DNA from: Planctomycetota bacterium
GTDB taxonomy: Bacteria; Planctomycetota; Uabimicrobiia; Uabimicrobiales; Uabimicrobiaceae
DNA: 64,000 nucleotides
Reading direction: 5' to 3'
Assembly: GCA_029260735.1 (NCBI GenBank)
Contig: JAJDCR010000044.1
Coordinates: 28,028 to 92,027 of the forward strand
A program made the translations under genes and the position numbers. The notes under the pieces were generated by a model. It saw only the letters and a list, made by a program, of their open reading frames with translations, did not search any database and was not told where the DNA came from. Below are positions 8,099 through 17,834 of this stretch, piece after piece; positions within the stretch are counted from its first letter, which is position 1, and every line of letters starts with the position of its first letter.

Positions 8099-9967
8099 TT
8101 AAAACGATTCCAAAATAGCTAAAACCTCTTTTTGGTTATGCCTTACGGCATCGTCAAGAGGAGTATTTCCCCAACGATCCTTAGGGGAAATGTCCACCTT
8201 GTGGCTTATCAAAAACTGAACTACCTCAACTTGTCCTTCACAACTGGCCAAATGAAGGGGAGTGCGCAAGTCATAATCAGCTCCGTCTAGGCGGATTCCT
8301 TTGGCGACCATATGTTGAAGCGACTCCAAATCCCCTTTGCTACTCGCCCAAATCACTTCGACAATATGTTTTGTGAAAATACCTGATCCAAATTTTTTTT
8401 GCTCTCGCTCGATTTCCATTCCTTGGTGGAGAGCTTTTTTTTCCTTCAAAAGATCGGCTATTTTTGTGTGCTTATAGCGAAGAGCATCGTCTAAAGGAGT
8501 ATTCCCCCAACGGTCTTGGGCATTAAGATGGACTCCTTCTTTGATAAGATATGCCACCACATAGTATTGGCCTTCCGCTGCAGAAAGATGGAGTGCCGTT
8601 CGATTATCGTAGTCCGAGCCATTTAAATCTGTCTCTCGGACTTGAAGTCGTTGAATGGCTCCGAGATCTCCTTTACTTGCCGCCCAAATTAATTGATCGA
8701 CTTGCCGAGACTCTGCTTGGATTCGATTTAAGCGAGGGTTCTTTTTTTCAGAAGAAACTGTCAAGTTATCGTAGTGGTGAACGTTAAATTTCTTAACCAA
8801 ACGCTTGCAGAACTCTATTCCTCTTACGCTGTTCCCTAGTCGATCTAAACGAGGAGACCAAGTGCAAATTCCCATTAAATTAGGAATAACAATAAGAAGA
8901 GCTCCTCCGACCCCACTTTTTGTGGGCAAACCAATACTGAAAGCATGTTCTCCTGAAAAATCATACATCCCACAAGAGAACATCAGAGACAAGCAGTTCT
9001 GAACCGTTTTTGTTTTCAGCAAACGTTTTCCACTGGCAGGACAAACCCCACCATTTGCCATGGTCGCGGCAACAATAGACATCATTTCGGCATTGATTTC
9101 GATAGAGCAACACTGAAAGTAAAGCTCTAGCACTTCTTCAATATTAATTCCTTGAGGAAAGGCTTTGTTTTCTAACATAAGCCAGGCCAAGGCTCTATTG
9201 CGATAGCCTGTCGCACTTTCGGAAAGGCAAACGCTGTGGTTGTGGGAAACTCTTTTGCCTCCGGTCAACTGCGACCAAAATTTCTTAATATACTCAGATC
9301 TTTCCTCCAAAGAAAGATTCCTGCGTATCAAAGAAGCAATCAGAACCGCTCCCGCATTGATCATGGGATTATGAGGTAGTTTTTCTTCATTAAAGCTGAT
9401 TTCATTAAATCTCCGTCCACTCGGCTCTCTTCCCACATGTTTATGCACATAATCCTCACCGTGCTCTTCTAAAGCCAGGCAATAGTTAATTGTTTTGCAA
9501 ATTGACTGAATGGAAAAGTTAGTACGAGAATCCCCTTGGTTGTACCTTTGCCCATCAATGGTACAGACCGATACCCCAAACTGATCAGGATTCACTTTAG
9601 CCAGTTCTGGGATATAGGAAGTGACCTCACCCCCTTCATTTTTTTTCGTTTCGACAAAAATATCTAAAATATCTCTGCAAAAATCTTCAAAGTTCGGAAT
9701 AACCAAGTTTCCTTGGAGGGCTCGCTCCACTAAAAGAATATTTCTCTGAATAATTTCACCAAACTCTTCATAAGAAACCAAATCTTTCTCTTTGTACTTC
9801 TGGAGCATTCGAAAACACTCCTCTAATCGAAAATCATCCTCCTTGAGACCTTGCCTACTTAAGATATTTTTCAGATCCACTGGATGAATGCATCCCTTCC
9901 CATCTTTATCTAGACTCGAAAACAAGCGGTACTCTCGAGAGTCCACAAAATCCATATTTTTTTTCAT
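8099..9967 (-). CDS. glsA: Glutaminase with N-terminal EF-hand-like region and C-terminal ankyrin repeats
   Basis: A 622-residue protein that hydrolyses glutamine to glutamate and ammonia. Residues about 1-95 look like the EF-hand-like helical domain of animal glutaminases (SLDKDGKGCIHPVDL). The serine-dependent glutaminase domain spans about 100-400, with the Ser-x-x-Lys catalytic pair in SIQSICKTI, the substrate tyrosine region DGQRYNQGD, and HNPMINAGA. The C-terminal third (about 425-622) has two blocks of ankyrin repeats (TALHLSAAEGQ, TPLHLASCEGQ), each preceded by a near-identical linker with WGNTPLDDA. Bacterial glutaminases are normally about 310 residues with only the catalytic domain; this layout is that of animal GLS1/GLS2. 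It begins 7 bases after the upstream kinase gene, so the two are probably co-transcribed. Confidence 0.9.
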   Translation of the reverse strand: MKKNMDFVDSREYRLFSSLDKDGKGCIHPVDLKNILSRQGLKEDDFRLEECFRMLQKYKEKDLVSYEEFGEIIQRNILLVERALQGNLVIPNFEDFCRDILDIFVETKKNEGGEVTSYIPELAKVNPDQFGVSVCTIDGQRYNQGDSRTNFSIQSICKTINYCLALEEHGEDYVHKHVGREPSGRRFNEISFNEEKLPHNPMINAGAVLIASLIRRNLSLEERSEYIKKFWSQLTGGKRVSHNHSVCLSESATGYRNRALAWLMLENKAFPQGINIEEVLELYFQCCSIEINAEMMSIVAATMANGGVCPASGKRLLKTKTVQNCLSLMFSCGMYDFSGEHAFSIGLPTKSGVGGALLIVIPNLMGICTWSPRLDRLGNSVRGIEFCKRLVKKFNVHHYDNLTVSSEKKNPRLNRIQAESRQVDQLIWAASKGDLGAIQRLQVRETDLNGSDYDNRTALHLSAAEGQYYVVAYLIKEGVHLNAQDRWGNTPLDDALRYKHTKIADLLKEKKALHQGMEIEREQKKFGSGIFTKHIVEVIWASSKGDLESLQHMVAKGIRLDGADYDLRTPLHLASCEGQVEVVQFLISHKVDISPKDRWGNTPLDDAVRHNQKEVLAILESF

Positions 9968-9974
9968 TCGCAGT

Positions 9975-12900
9975 TTATTTTCCTTTCTTCCACTCCAAGA
10001 AGCCCGATTCTTGAGGAAATTTCCACATTTGCACTCCCATAGTTCCCATAGGCAGCGCTAAATGTTGCCAATCATCACTTAAACGAGCAACTCCTCCCTT
10101 AAAATAGCCGATGAAGCTAGACACTTGTTGCTTAGTTGCTAGGTTGTATATAATGATTTGACTTCGTAGAAAAATGGCAAGATGGTTGCCTTCGGGAGAA
10201 AAATTAAGATGATGAATTTCTTCTCGAAAAGCAATAGTATCCACCATATCCCATTGATCTTCTTCTGTTAATTTTTTTTGCCAGAAAGAAACAAGAGCGT
10301 TATGGCTATCCACTTCATAACTGACAGTAGCTAAAAGTTTCTGGGAAGGGTGCCAAGCAATAACGTGAATATCTCCTTGTCGGGGATCTTTTCCGATAAA
10401 TCTACTTATGCCTCTAATGGGTGTAGAGTTTTCAGCAGATTTTTGAGTGGCCGACGTGGGCAAAATATGGAGCTCTTCTGACCGAGAAAATGCCAACCAA
10501 TCTCCGTCTGGACTTACTTCAATAGATCGTATCCAGTTATTTCCTTCTCTTTTCAGGATTTCTCTCTTCTGAGAAATATCGTAAAAAGCTAACCCGTTTT
10601 CTCCGCCGTCAAAAATTAAAAAACGACTGTCTGGGGTATAGCCAACAGCCTGCCGAGCAATAGATTTAGGTAATTTGATGCGGGCGTAAACCTCCGGGAT
10701 CTTGCTGGTGTTGCGGATTAATATTTCATTGTGTCGATCGACAGAAGCCAACCACTTGTCGTCGGGACTAAAAGCCAGAGCATAGATCTCTCTACTACTT
10801 AAAAAAGAAGTAGGTTCAATAATGTGATGGAAGCCCGTTGTCGTATCCCATAGCGAAATCATCATGGCGTAGGGAATAGCAAGAAAACGTTTGCTTTTAC
10901 TTATAACTATCGGTTTTCTTAAAGCGGCCTTCGCACTAAAAGATTGGTCGAGTTTATTGACTAAAGCTAAGAAAGTTTTATCTGTGATAGATAAATTCTG
11001 GAGATGCAAAGGCTCGATTTGCCATTTTTTATAGGAAAGCTGATCGAGAGCTCTTTCCAAAGTAAAGAGATGCCCCGAATCATCAAATGCCACTGCCATA
11101 ACGGCTTGGGGTAAAGATAAACTAAGAAACTGTTTGCGGCTAAAGAAATCCCATAGCAAAACTCTTCCTCCATCATCAGAGCTGGCCACTAAGCGCCCAT
11201 TAGGGCTAAACCGGATGTCCCGAATTTCTGCTTGGTGAGCAGAAAAAACTATTTGGCTTTTTTTGCTCAGGTGATAGAAAAAAACTTCCCCTTTACTTGT
11301 GCCATAAACCAGCCATTGTCCATCGGGACTAAATCTGAGTACTTTGATTGTTCCTGCTAAGTGAGGAATTTTTGGAAATTTTTTCTGTTTTTCCTCCAAG
11401 TTATTCATCGAAACTATTTCGATTCCTGTTAAAGTAGTGGTTACAAGCAAGGAGGAATCAGGGCTAAAGGCAATTCGATGTAGTTTTGTTCTATTGGCAG
11501 GAAGAGGGAAAGGAAGCTTGTATTGCCGATTCTCAGATAGGTTAAAGAGAAATAGCTGGAACGAAGTGCGCATTGCTACCCATTTTTGATCGGGAGAAAA
11601 AAGCACTTGGTAAATGGTTTTAAAGGAGTTAAGAGAAAAAAGATGGATACGTTTTCGCTGGGAAAAACTATAGATCATCATTTTTTTAGAATGAACCAAA
11701 GCAACGAGATTGCCATTTTGTGATAAATCAAAAAAATGAGAATTGTAAGGAAGAGAAAAAGTCGTGTTGGACAAATCTAACTTCTGGATGTTCTTTTTCA
11801 TATTCCAAGAGTGCAACTTGTTATAGGCATTCACAAGCACTTGGTCGCCTCTTTGGGAAAGTTTCAGAGTTATAGCCGGAAGGGACAAAGTACACTCTTG
11901 CTCTAAGCGAGGTAAGTTAGGAAGGATAGAGTACTGGACTAAAGAAGAAATTTCGGTTAGATAGTGATTTTGCTGGGGAATATCTGAACTAGTTTCTCCC
12001 TCAAGAATTTGAAAAGCTCTCCTCGCATCCCTCCCTGCCTGGAGAAAAGAACGCTTATCAATCTGGGTCTGAGTAGAATGTAAATGAGCTTGTACTAACT
12101 CTCCTTGAGATCGAATAAGAGCTTGTTCTTTTTCTTTTTTCGCTTTTTCTAAGTCTTGATTTGTTCTTTGCAACTCTTTGTTCGTTTTTTGTAAAGTAAC
12201 CGCTTGATCTGCTTGTATTTTTTTTGCCTTCAAAAGCTCTAAACTAGTTTGCCAACGACTATAGAGAAACCACAAAGTCAGAAAAGTAAAAAAACTTGCC
12301 ACAAAAAGGAAAGAGCTTGCTAGAGGGTGTCGGTAACACCACTTAACTGCTTTCCCCACAACCCCTGGTGGCTTGGCCATAATGGGTTTATGTTCAATGA
12401 AATTTTGTAAGTCTTGGGCGAATAAATCGGCACTTTGGTACCTTTTACTGGGCTCTTTTTCCAAGCATTTTAAGCAAATCACTTCCAAGTCGGCAGGAAT
12501 ATCGGGATTGATTTTACGCAAAGCAATGGGCTCTTTTTCTTGGACTTGCCACATAATTTGCCACATATTATCTCCGCGAAAGGGAGGATTTCCTGTCAGT
12601 AGCTCATAAAAAATGGCCCCCAAAGAATAGATATCACTACAGCGATCAATTTTTTTCAGCTCTCCCGCAGCTTGCTCAGGAGACATGTAAGCAGGAGTTC
12701 CTAAAATAGCATCGCTTTTCGTCAAGCCTGAATCCTCTTCGACTACCTTAGCCAACCCAAAATCCATAACTCGTGGCTCTCCCTCTTCGTCGAGCATAAC
12801 GTTGGCTGGCTTCAAGTCTCGGTGGATAATCCCATGCTCATGAGCTTCATGGACGGCAAGCCCAATTTTTACTAACAGTCGCGCTTTTTCTTCATAGCTC

Positions 12901-13664
12901 AATTTTTCTTGGATTTGAGTCAAAGTCGAGCCTTTGATATATTCCATCGTAAAAAAATTGGTTCCCTCCTCCTGTCCAATATCGTAAACCCGAATAACGT
13001 GAGGATGGTTGATTTGCGCTATAGCCCGAGCTTCCTGCATAAAACGAGTGATAGAGTCTTCATTTGCTTGCCCCCCACCCATGATAATCTTAAGAGCGAC
13101 CTCTCTATTTAGTTTGGGATCATGGGCGTGGTAAACCTTGCCCATTCCTCCTTCCCCTAAGACACCCAAGATTTTATAACGATCAAAGTGCTCAAAAGAA
13201 CGCTTTCCTCCCTTAAGAAATAGCCTTCCCGCTTGGTTTATATCTTTTTTGATAAGAAGAGATGGAGTGATTACTTCTGAGGGAGACATAGCCAAATCAC
13301 TGGTGGTGGCTTCTTCTTTAAAAGAATCTTTGGCTATGGGGGAAGGAGGTAAAGCTAGGTCCGTTCTTGTCTCATCGATAAAATCTTTTTTTACAGAAGT
13401 TTGCTGAGCTTTAAGCTGTATTTTTTGAATTTGCTCCTCAATTTCCAAAGATCCTGGGCTAAGAGCAAGCGCCTCCTTGTAGTCGATAAGAGCTTTTTCA
13501 TATTGCTGAAAAAGAAGTAGAAATTTAGCTCGGTTTTGAAAATTCTCACTGGTGGGAGCTAAATCAATAACTTGGTTAAGAACCTCCCACAATTTTTCCC
13601 AGTTTCTTTCTTGTAAAAATTGCTGTTGCTTTTCTTGCAGTTGTTGGACTTGTTGAGCTTTCAT
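9975..13664 (-). CDS. Ser/Thr protein kinase with TPR-like N-terminus and WD40 propeller
   Basis: A 1229-residue membrane-spanning kinase. Residues about 1-80 are TPR-like helices; about 80-155 are low-complexity. The kinase domain spans about 158-425: GEGGMGKVY, VALKI lysine, HRDLKPANV, DFGLAK, GTPAYMSPEQ. One membrane helix lies at about 445-468, then a coiled coil of Lys/Gln/Glu (about 470-530), then roughly fifteen WD40-like blades to the end, each marked by FSPDxxW or a similar motif. The architecture from the kinase domain onward parallels the truncated gene at the left edge, but the N-terminal region is different. The glutaminase gene follows at 7 bp, suggesting that kinase signalling and glutamine use are linked; that link is inference. 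Confidence 0.9.
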   Translation of the reverse strand: MKAQQVQQLQEKQQQFLQERNWEKLWEVLNQVIDLAPTSENFQNRAKFLLLFQQYEKALIDYKEALALSPGSLEIEEQIQKIQLKAQQTSVKKDFIDETRTDLALPPSPIAKDSFKEEATTSDLAMSPSEVITPSLLIKKDINQAGRLFLKGGKRSFEHFDRYKILGVLGEGGMGKVYHAHDPKLNREVALKIIMGGGQANEDSITRFMQEARAIAQINHPHVIRVYDIGQEEGTNFFTMEYIKGSTLTQIQEKLSYEEKARLLVKIGLAVHEAHEHGIIHRDLKPANVMLDEEGEPRVMDFGLAKVVEEDSGLTKSDAILGTPAYMSPEQAAGELKKIDRCSDIYSLGAIFYELLTGNPPFRGDNMWQIMWQVQEKEPIALRKINPDIPADLEVICLKCLEKEPSKRYQSADLFAQDLQNFIEHKPIMAKPPGVVGKAVKWCYRHPLASSFLFVASFFTFLTLWFLYSRWQTSLELLKAKKIQADQAVTLQKTNKELQRTNQDLEKAKKEKEQALIRSQGELVQAHLHSTQTQIDKRSFLQAGRDARRAFQILEGETSSDIPQQNHYLTEISSLVQYSILPNLPRLEQECTLSLPAITLKLSQRGDQVLVNAYNKLHSWNMKKNIQKLDLSNTTFSLPYNSHFFDLSQNGNLVALVHSKKMMIYSFSQRKRIHLFSLNSFKTIYQVLFSPDQKWVAMRTSFQLFLFNLSENRQYKLPFPLPANRTKLHRIAFSPDSSLLVTTTLTGIEIVSMNNLEEKQKKFPKIPHLAGTIKVLRFSPDGQWLVYGTSKGEVFFYHLSKKSQIVFSAHQAEIRDIRFSPNGRLVASSDDGGRVLLWDFFSRKQFLSLSLPQAVMAVAFDDSGHLFTLERALDQLSYKKWQIEPLHLQNLSITDKTFLALVNKLDQSFSAKAALRKPIVISKSKRFLAIPYAMMISLWDTTTGFHHIIEPTSFLSSREIYALAFSPDDKWLASVDRHNEILIRNTSKIPEVYARIKLPKSIARQAVGYTPDSRFLIFDGGENGLAFYDISQKREILKREGNNWIRSIEVSPDGDWLAFSRSEELHILPTSATQKSAENSTPIRGISRFIGKDPRQGDIHVIAWHPSQKLLATVSYEVDSHNALVSFWQKKLTEEDQWDMVDTIAFREEIHHLNFSPEGNHLAIFLRSQIIIYNLATKQQVSSFIGYFKGGVARLSDDWQHLALPMGTMGVQMWKFPQESGFLEWKKGK

Positions 13665-13799
13665 TTTACAGCTTTTCCCAAAAAAGAGCTTCCCTATAAG
13701 ATATCCCCATTAGACCTTCAGAAGTATTCCCCACTGTATTGAGAAAATATTGCGAGATACGGAGCTTTCGTATCATCTAAGGATTCAACTCATCTTAGT

Positions 13800-14570
13800 C
13801 TATTTTTGATAATTTTTAAGACCTTCATATGCATGATAATAGTGTTCTTCTAGAGTACTAATTATCGAACTAATGTTCGATAATTCTTTTTTTTCTCCCT
13901 TAAGCTGTATCTCATTGCATATTTGTGCACATACTTTAAGTCCCAAGGCCGTACAAGACCCTTTTAACTTATGAGCTTCCTCCACTATATTAGTCGTATC
14001 TTTTAATTTGGCATACTCTCCTATTCTTACTATGCTTTTCGGAGCACTGTCCAAAAATATATCAATAATTCTCTGCAATATTTTTGGATTAATGCTATCA
14101 ATAACCTGAGCGTCTACAATCGGTGAATTTGAGAAATTTTGGTTGCTTATTAAATTCTTTCTCTGAACTTTTTTTGCATAACAACACTTTAATATATCTT
14201 TTAGATCTTCTAAAACGAAAGGCTTCTTAAAAAAATCATCCATTCTGTTTTCTAGTAAATATTTCTTAGTTCCACAAAAATCATCTGCTGTTAATGCAGC
14301 AATAATAGGACACTTCTCTGGAGAAATGCTTTGACGAATACAAGAAGTAGCCTCTACCCCATCCATAATAGGCATATGAATATCCATAAGTACGATATCA
14401 TAACATTTGTTCTTAGCACAGAGCACAGCTTCCTTGCCATTACTGGCCACATCAATTTGATACCCCAAAATAGTAAAAAATTCTTGAAGTACGATTCGAT
14501 TTATTTCATTATCTTCGGCAAGTAAAATTTTTAAAGGATATAGATCGTAGAAAAGTAGCTCTTTTTCCAT
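13800..14570 (-). CDS. Response regulator receiver with HPt domain
   Basis: A 256-residue phosphorelay protein. The receiver domain (about 12-128) has the acidic pair in LLAEDNEIN, the phospho-accepting Asp in DIVLMDIHMP, the conserved Thr in ALTADD and Lys in FKKPF. The HPt domain (about 155-245) has the phospho-accepting His in EEAHKLKGSC. There is no output domain, so it is a relay component. It lies 48 bp downstream of the hybrid kinase gene on the same strand and is its obvious partner: phosphate could pass from the hybrid kinase receiver to this HPt, or the reverse. The final target is not in the window. Confidence 0.9.
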   Translation of the reverse strand: MEKELLFYDLYPLKILLAEDNEINRIVLQEFFTILGYQIDVASNGKEAVLCAKNKCYDIVLMDIHMPIMDGVEATSCIRQSISPEKCPIIAALTADDFCGTKKYLLENRMDDFFKKPFVLEDLKDILKCCYAKKVQRKNLISNQNFSNSPIVDAQVIDSINPKILQRIIDIFLDSAPKSIVRIGEYAKLKDTTNIVEEAHKLKGSCTALGLKVCAQICNEIQLKGEKKELSNISSIISTLEEHYYHAYEGLKNYQK

Positions 14571-14618
14571 TTTTCCACTTCCTTTTTTAAAGATTGTGAC
14601 TTGAACAAAAATTTTAAA

Positions 14619-16661
14619 CTAGGATCTTTTATATTTCTTGAGAAGCCCTTTAAGTTCCATTAAGTCTACTGGTTTAGTGAGATAATCATCCATTCCCAAT
14701 TGTAAATATTGTTCTTTTTTTTCTGATAAAACATCTGCAGTAAATGCAACAATAAAAGGGCGTTCAGTTTTAGAGTATTTTTGAATAATTTTTTTTGTTG
14801 CGCTTATCCCGTCCATTTCGGGCATATGAAGATCCATCAATATCAAATCATAAGACTTCTTTTCCAGCTGAGCTAGGACTTCCAGTCCATTTGAAACAAT
14901 ATCTACACAATGACCTAATGTCTCCAGCATATCTTCCGCTACTATTTGATTGATTTCATTATCTTCGGCTAAAAGAATATTCATTTTTTGATTGTCATCA
15001 TGAGATTTTAAAACAGACAATTTTTCCGAATCCGTTGCTGCTTTAGTTAGAGGAATTTCAATAAATGGAATAATAAAAGAAAAATCGCTGCCAACTCCTT
15101 GTTCGCTCTCAACACTTAATTCTCCTTTCATCAGACGGATCAACTTTTGGCAAATGGCTAATCCTAATCCTGTTCCTCCAACTCGGCGGGTGAGGGAGGA
15201 ATCTACTTGAAAAAATTCCTCAAACAAAAATTCCAATTCATTCTGTGGAATTCCAACCCCTGTATCTTTTACTCGAAATAATACTTTCACATTAGGAGAG
15301 TCATAGGATACCAGTTTTACTATGATGGAAACTTCCCCTTTCTGTGTGAACTTAATGGCATTATTCACTAAATTATTCAGGATTTGTTTTAACCGGATGA
15401 CATCACCTAAGACAAGTCGAGGAACAGCAAAGTCTAGAACACAACGTAAACTAATTACCTTTTCTTCCGCATGGTTTTTCATCATTTCAATCACTTCTTG
15501 AATGCAGTTATTAAGATCAAAGGGCTCTTCTGCTACGGTGAGTTTATTGGCTTCTAGTTTAGAGTAATCCAGAATATCATTGATCACACATAGTAGTTGA
15601 TTGCCACTGGTTGAAAGAACCTTAACATATTTTTGTTGATCAAAATTGAGATCTGTTCTTAAGAGGAGCTGAACTGTTCCAAGTACTCCATTCATAGGAG
15701 TACGTATCTCATGGCTCATTGCAGCCAAAAATTGAGATTTGGCTTCGTTCGCAATATCAGCATCCTTTTTAGCTTTTTTTAGTTCTTCCTCCGCATATTT
15801 ACGTTCAGTGATATCAATAGATACAATCATGATATAATCTATTCGACCTTTATCATCATTAACTGGTACGAGAGTCGAGTGATACCAAAACTCCTTTTCT
15901 TCCATAGAAAAGACAAATGCTTCTTGTGTAAGAACTTCACCTGTTTCTTTAACTTTTTTCAAACTATCAGTCATAATAATCTGAAAAGAGTTAGGATAAA
16001 AATCGAAAGGATAGGGCTTCCCATAATATTCTGTGATATTTTCTATTTTAAGAGCTTTTACACCCGCAGCACTCATATATTGTAGATTGAAATCAAGATC
16101 AACTATCTTTGTGCAAGCAGGCGAATACCCTAGCCACAAACTAAACCGTTTTTCTTGGGCCTGTATATTTTGGGTAAGAATTAATTTTTCTTTGAGCGCC
16201 TTTTGAAGAGCTTTTATCTCTTTTCGTTCAGTTATATCGATGGATACAACCATGATATAATCTATTTCTCCTTTAAAATTATTAACGGGTATGTAATTCG
16301 TTTGAAACCACAATTCCTTTTTATCCTCAGCAAACACACAAACTTCCTGTGTGGCAAATTCCCCTGTTTCTTTTACTTTATTTAAGTTTTCAAGTATACC
16401 ATCTCGGGAGAGATCAGAATAATTCGAAAAAGGAAAGGGTTTATCATAATACTCTTTGACGTTTTCTATTTTAAGAGCGTTTATCCCTGCAGCACTCATA
16501 TATTGTAGATTGAAATTAAGATCAACTACTTTTGTGCAAACAGGTGAATGATCAAGCCACTCCTGATTATTTTTCATCCTCTGTTTATCATAAGCAAATA
16601 GTTGACGCAGTTCTCGTAATTCTTCAATCAACTGCTCTTTGGTTTTATCTTCGTCTTTCAT
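14619..16661 (-). CDS. Hybrid sensor histidine kinase with duplicated PAS domains
   Basis: A 680-residue cytoplasmic kinase without membrane helices. A short N-terminal coiled coil (EQLIEELRELRQL) leads to two PAS domains (about 30-150 and 170-290). These are close copies of each other, both containing NLQYMSAAG, KALKIEN and IDYIM(V/I)VSIDITERK. HisKA follows (H in MSHEIRTPMNG), then HATPase with LVNNAIKF, DTGVGIP and GGTGLGLAICQ. A receiver ends the protein (LLAEDNEINQI, LMDLHMPEMDG, Thr in AFTAD, Lys in LTKPVD). The PAS copies suggest a soluble ligand or redox sensor, unidentified. The REC-HPt gene follows on the same strand. It is divergent from the methyltransferase at 17016. Confidence 0.92.
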   Translation of the reverse strand: MKDEDKTKEQLIEELRELRQLFAYDKQRMKNNQEWLDHSPVCTKVVDLNFNLQYMSAAGINALKIENVKEYYDKPFPFSNYSDLSRDGILENLNKVKETGEFATQEVCVFAEDKKELWFQTNYIPVNNFKGEIDYIMVVSIDITERKEIKALQKALKEKLILTQNIQAQEKRFSLWLGYSPACTKIVDLDFNLQYMSAAGVKALKIENITEYYGKPYPFDFYPNSFQIIMTDSLKKVKETGEVLTQEAFVFSMEEKEFWYHSTLVPVNDDKGRIDYIMIVSIDITERKYAEEELKKAKKDADIANEAKSQFLAAMSHEIRTPMNGVLGTVQLLLRTDLNFDQQKYVKVLSTSGNQLLCVINDILDYSKLEANKLTVAEEPFDLNNCIQEVIEMMKNHAEEKVISLRCVLDFAVPRLVLGDVIRLKQILNNLVNNAIKFTQKGEVSIIVKLVSYDSPNVKVLFRVKDTGVGIPQNELEFLFEEFFQVDSSLTRRVGGTGLGLAICQKLIRLMKGELSVESEQGVGSDFSFIIPFIEIPLTKAATDSEKLSVLKSHDDNQKMNILLAEDNEINQIVAEDMLETLGHCVDIVSNGLEVLAQLEKKSYDLILMDLHMPEMDGISATKKIIQKYSKTERPFIVAFTADVLSEKKEQYLQLGMDDYLTKPVDLMELKGLLKKYKRS

Positions 16662-17015
16662 GTTTAATTTCTTTTCCCGTTTATTTTCCCTCGGATTGGT
16701 AAAACCAGGCCATTCCCTGCTTAACCTAGAATCACCCGTAAAGTCCTGTATTAAAAGAGTTATGTCACACTATAGGTTTTCAAGTCCCCAGGTGTCAATC
16801 ACAGAACTATCGAATAATATTATATCTTATTGGTGTTGTTTGTAAATGTAAACATCAATCTTGGTTTTCAAAATTCATAAAATTCATAAAATTCTTCTCA
16901 TTAACTTTTTGCGCAATTTGCGATGTAATGTTAATCTTGATAGGCTCAGTCCAATTTATAATAATAGTCTATTCAGGAATACATCAAAAAGAAAGAATTC
17001 TTTAATAGTAAAGAA
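16662..17015. other. Divergent intergenic region
   Basis: A 354-bp AT-rich gap between two divergent genes, with no coding potential. It has a small tandem repeat of AAAATTCAT near 16868-16892. Toward the methyltransferase there is a possible -35-like TTGATA (16937-16942) and -10-like TATAAT (16957-16962), but the 14-bp spacer is short, so this is a weak promoter call. Confidence 0.35.
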
Positions 17016-17660
17016 GTGAAAGAAGTACAAAAAATGTCGATCCGAAGTTTTTTTATGGCGAAATACTACGACTCTTCTATAAAAAAAATGGAAGAACAGT
17101 GTCTGGGAGATTGGCGAAGAGAGTTGTTATCTCCCATTAGCGGAGATATTCTAGAGATTGGAAGTGGCACAGGAGTAAATTTGTTTCATTATCCCAAGTC
17201 AATTGGTAGCTTAACTCTGACCGAGCCGGAACCCCACATGCGTAAACTACTTCAAAATAATGTGAATAATCAACCTGAGGGAAAAATTAGAGTAGAAGCT
17301 TTCTCGGCGGAGGCACTAAAGTTTCCCGACCAGTCTTTTGATGCGGTGGTTTCGACCTTAGTCCTTTGCTCAGTCAATTCTCCCGAGAAAACACTAGAAG
17401 AAATCAAGCGAGTTCTCAAACCCCAAGGGAAGCTCTTTGTTCTGGAACATGTTCTGGCGACAGAGAAGACTCCCTTAATCAAATGGCAAAAACTTCTTCA
17501 GCCCTTTTGGAAGTGCATGTGCGGTAACTGTCATCTCACCAGAAATACGGAAAAATCTATTTTGGAAGCAGGTTTTTCTTTTGACTCCATTGACAGAGTA
17601 TATTCCTCAGGAGGCCCCGCGGTTATTTCTACTATGATTAAGGGGGTGGCTTTATTATGA
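17016..17660 (+). CDS. Class I SAM-dependent methyltransferase (UbiE/METTL7-like)
   Basis: A 214-residue methyltransferase of the Methyltransf_11 type. Motif I is EIGSGTGVNL (about residues 48-57), followed by the acidic residue in LTEPEP, then DAVVSTLVLCSV and the LEEIKRVLKPQGKLFVLEH motif. The C-terminal region (GNCHLTRNTEKSILEAGF) resembles the METTL7 group, which methylates small thiols or lipids. The substrate here is unknown. The first start is GTG 17016; an internal ATG at 17034 preceded by AAAGAAG is at least as likely and would remove six residues. It stands alone between a divergent kinase and a PEP-CTERM gene. Confidence 0.85.
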   Translation: MKEVQKMSIRSFFMAKYYDSSIKKMEEQCLGDWRRELLSPISGDILEIGSGTGVNLFHYPKSIGSLTLTEPEPHMRKLLQNNVNNQPEGKIRVEAFSAEALKFPDQSFDAVVSTLVLCSVNSPEKTLEEIKRVLKPQGKLFVLEHVLATEKTPLIKWQKLLQPFWKCMCGNCHLTRNTEKSILEAGFSFDSIDRVYSSGGPAVISTMIKGVALL

Positions 17661-17768
17661 GTTTGGGATGAGAAAACGCGATAGCAAGCTCTCTGACTAA
17701 ACAAAAACTCTAAAACGGAAAAAAAGCAAAACGGAAAGAAATCACTTGGAAGCTGTAGCAAAATTAGT

Positions 17769-17797
17769 TAGCTTTGTAAATCTTTTTTCGCTATAAT
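17769..17797 (+). promoter_or_regulatory. Probable promoter of the second PEP-CTERM gene
   Basis: A perfect -10 hexamer TATAAT at 17792-17797 lies about 38 bp before the start codon. The -35 at 17-bp spacing is poor (TAGCTT, 17769-17774); TTGTAA at 17774 has only 12-bp spacing. The predicted leader is short, with AGGAA just before the start. Confidence 0.35.
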
Positions 17798-17834
17798 TTT
17801 AACTATAACACTTTCAAAATTTAGGAATAAAACT

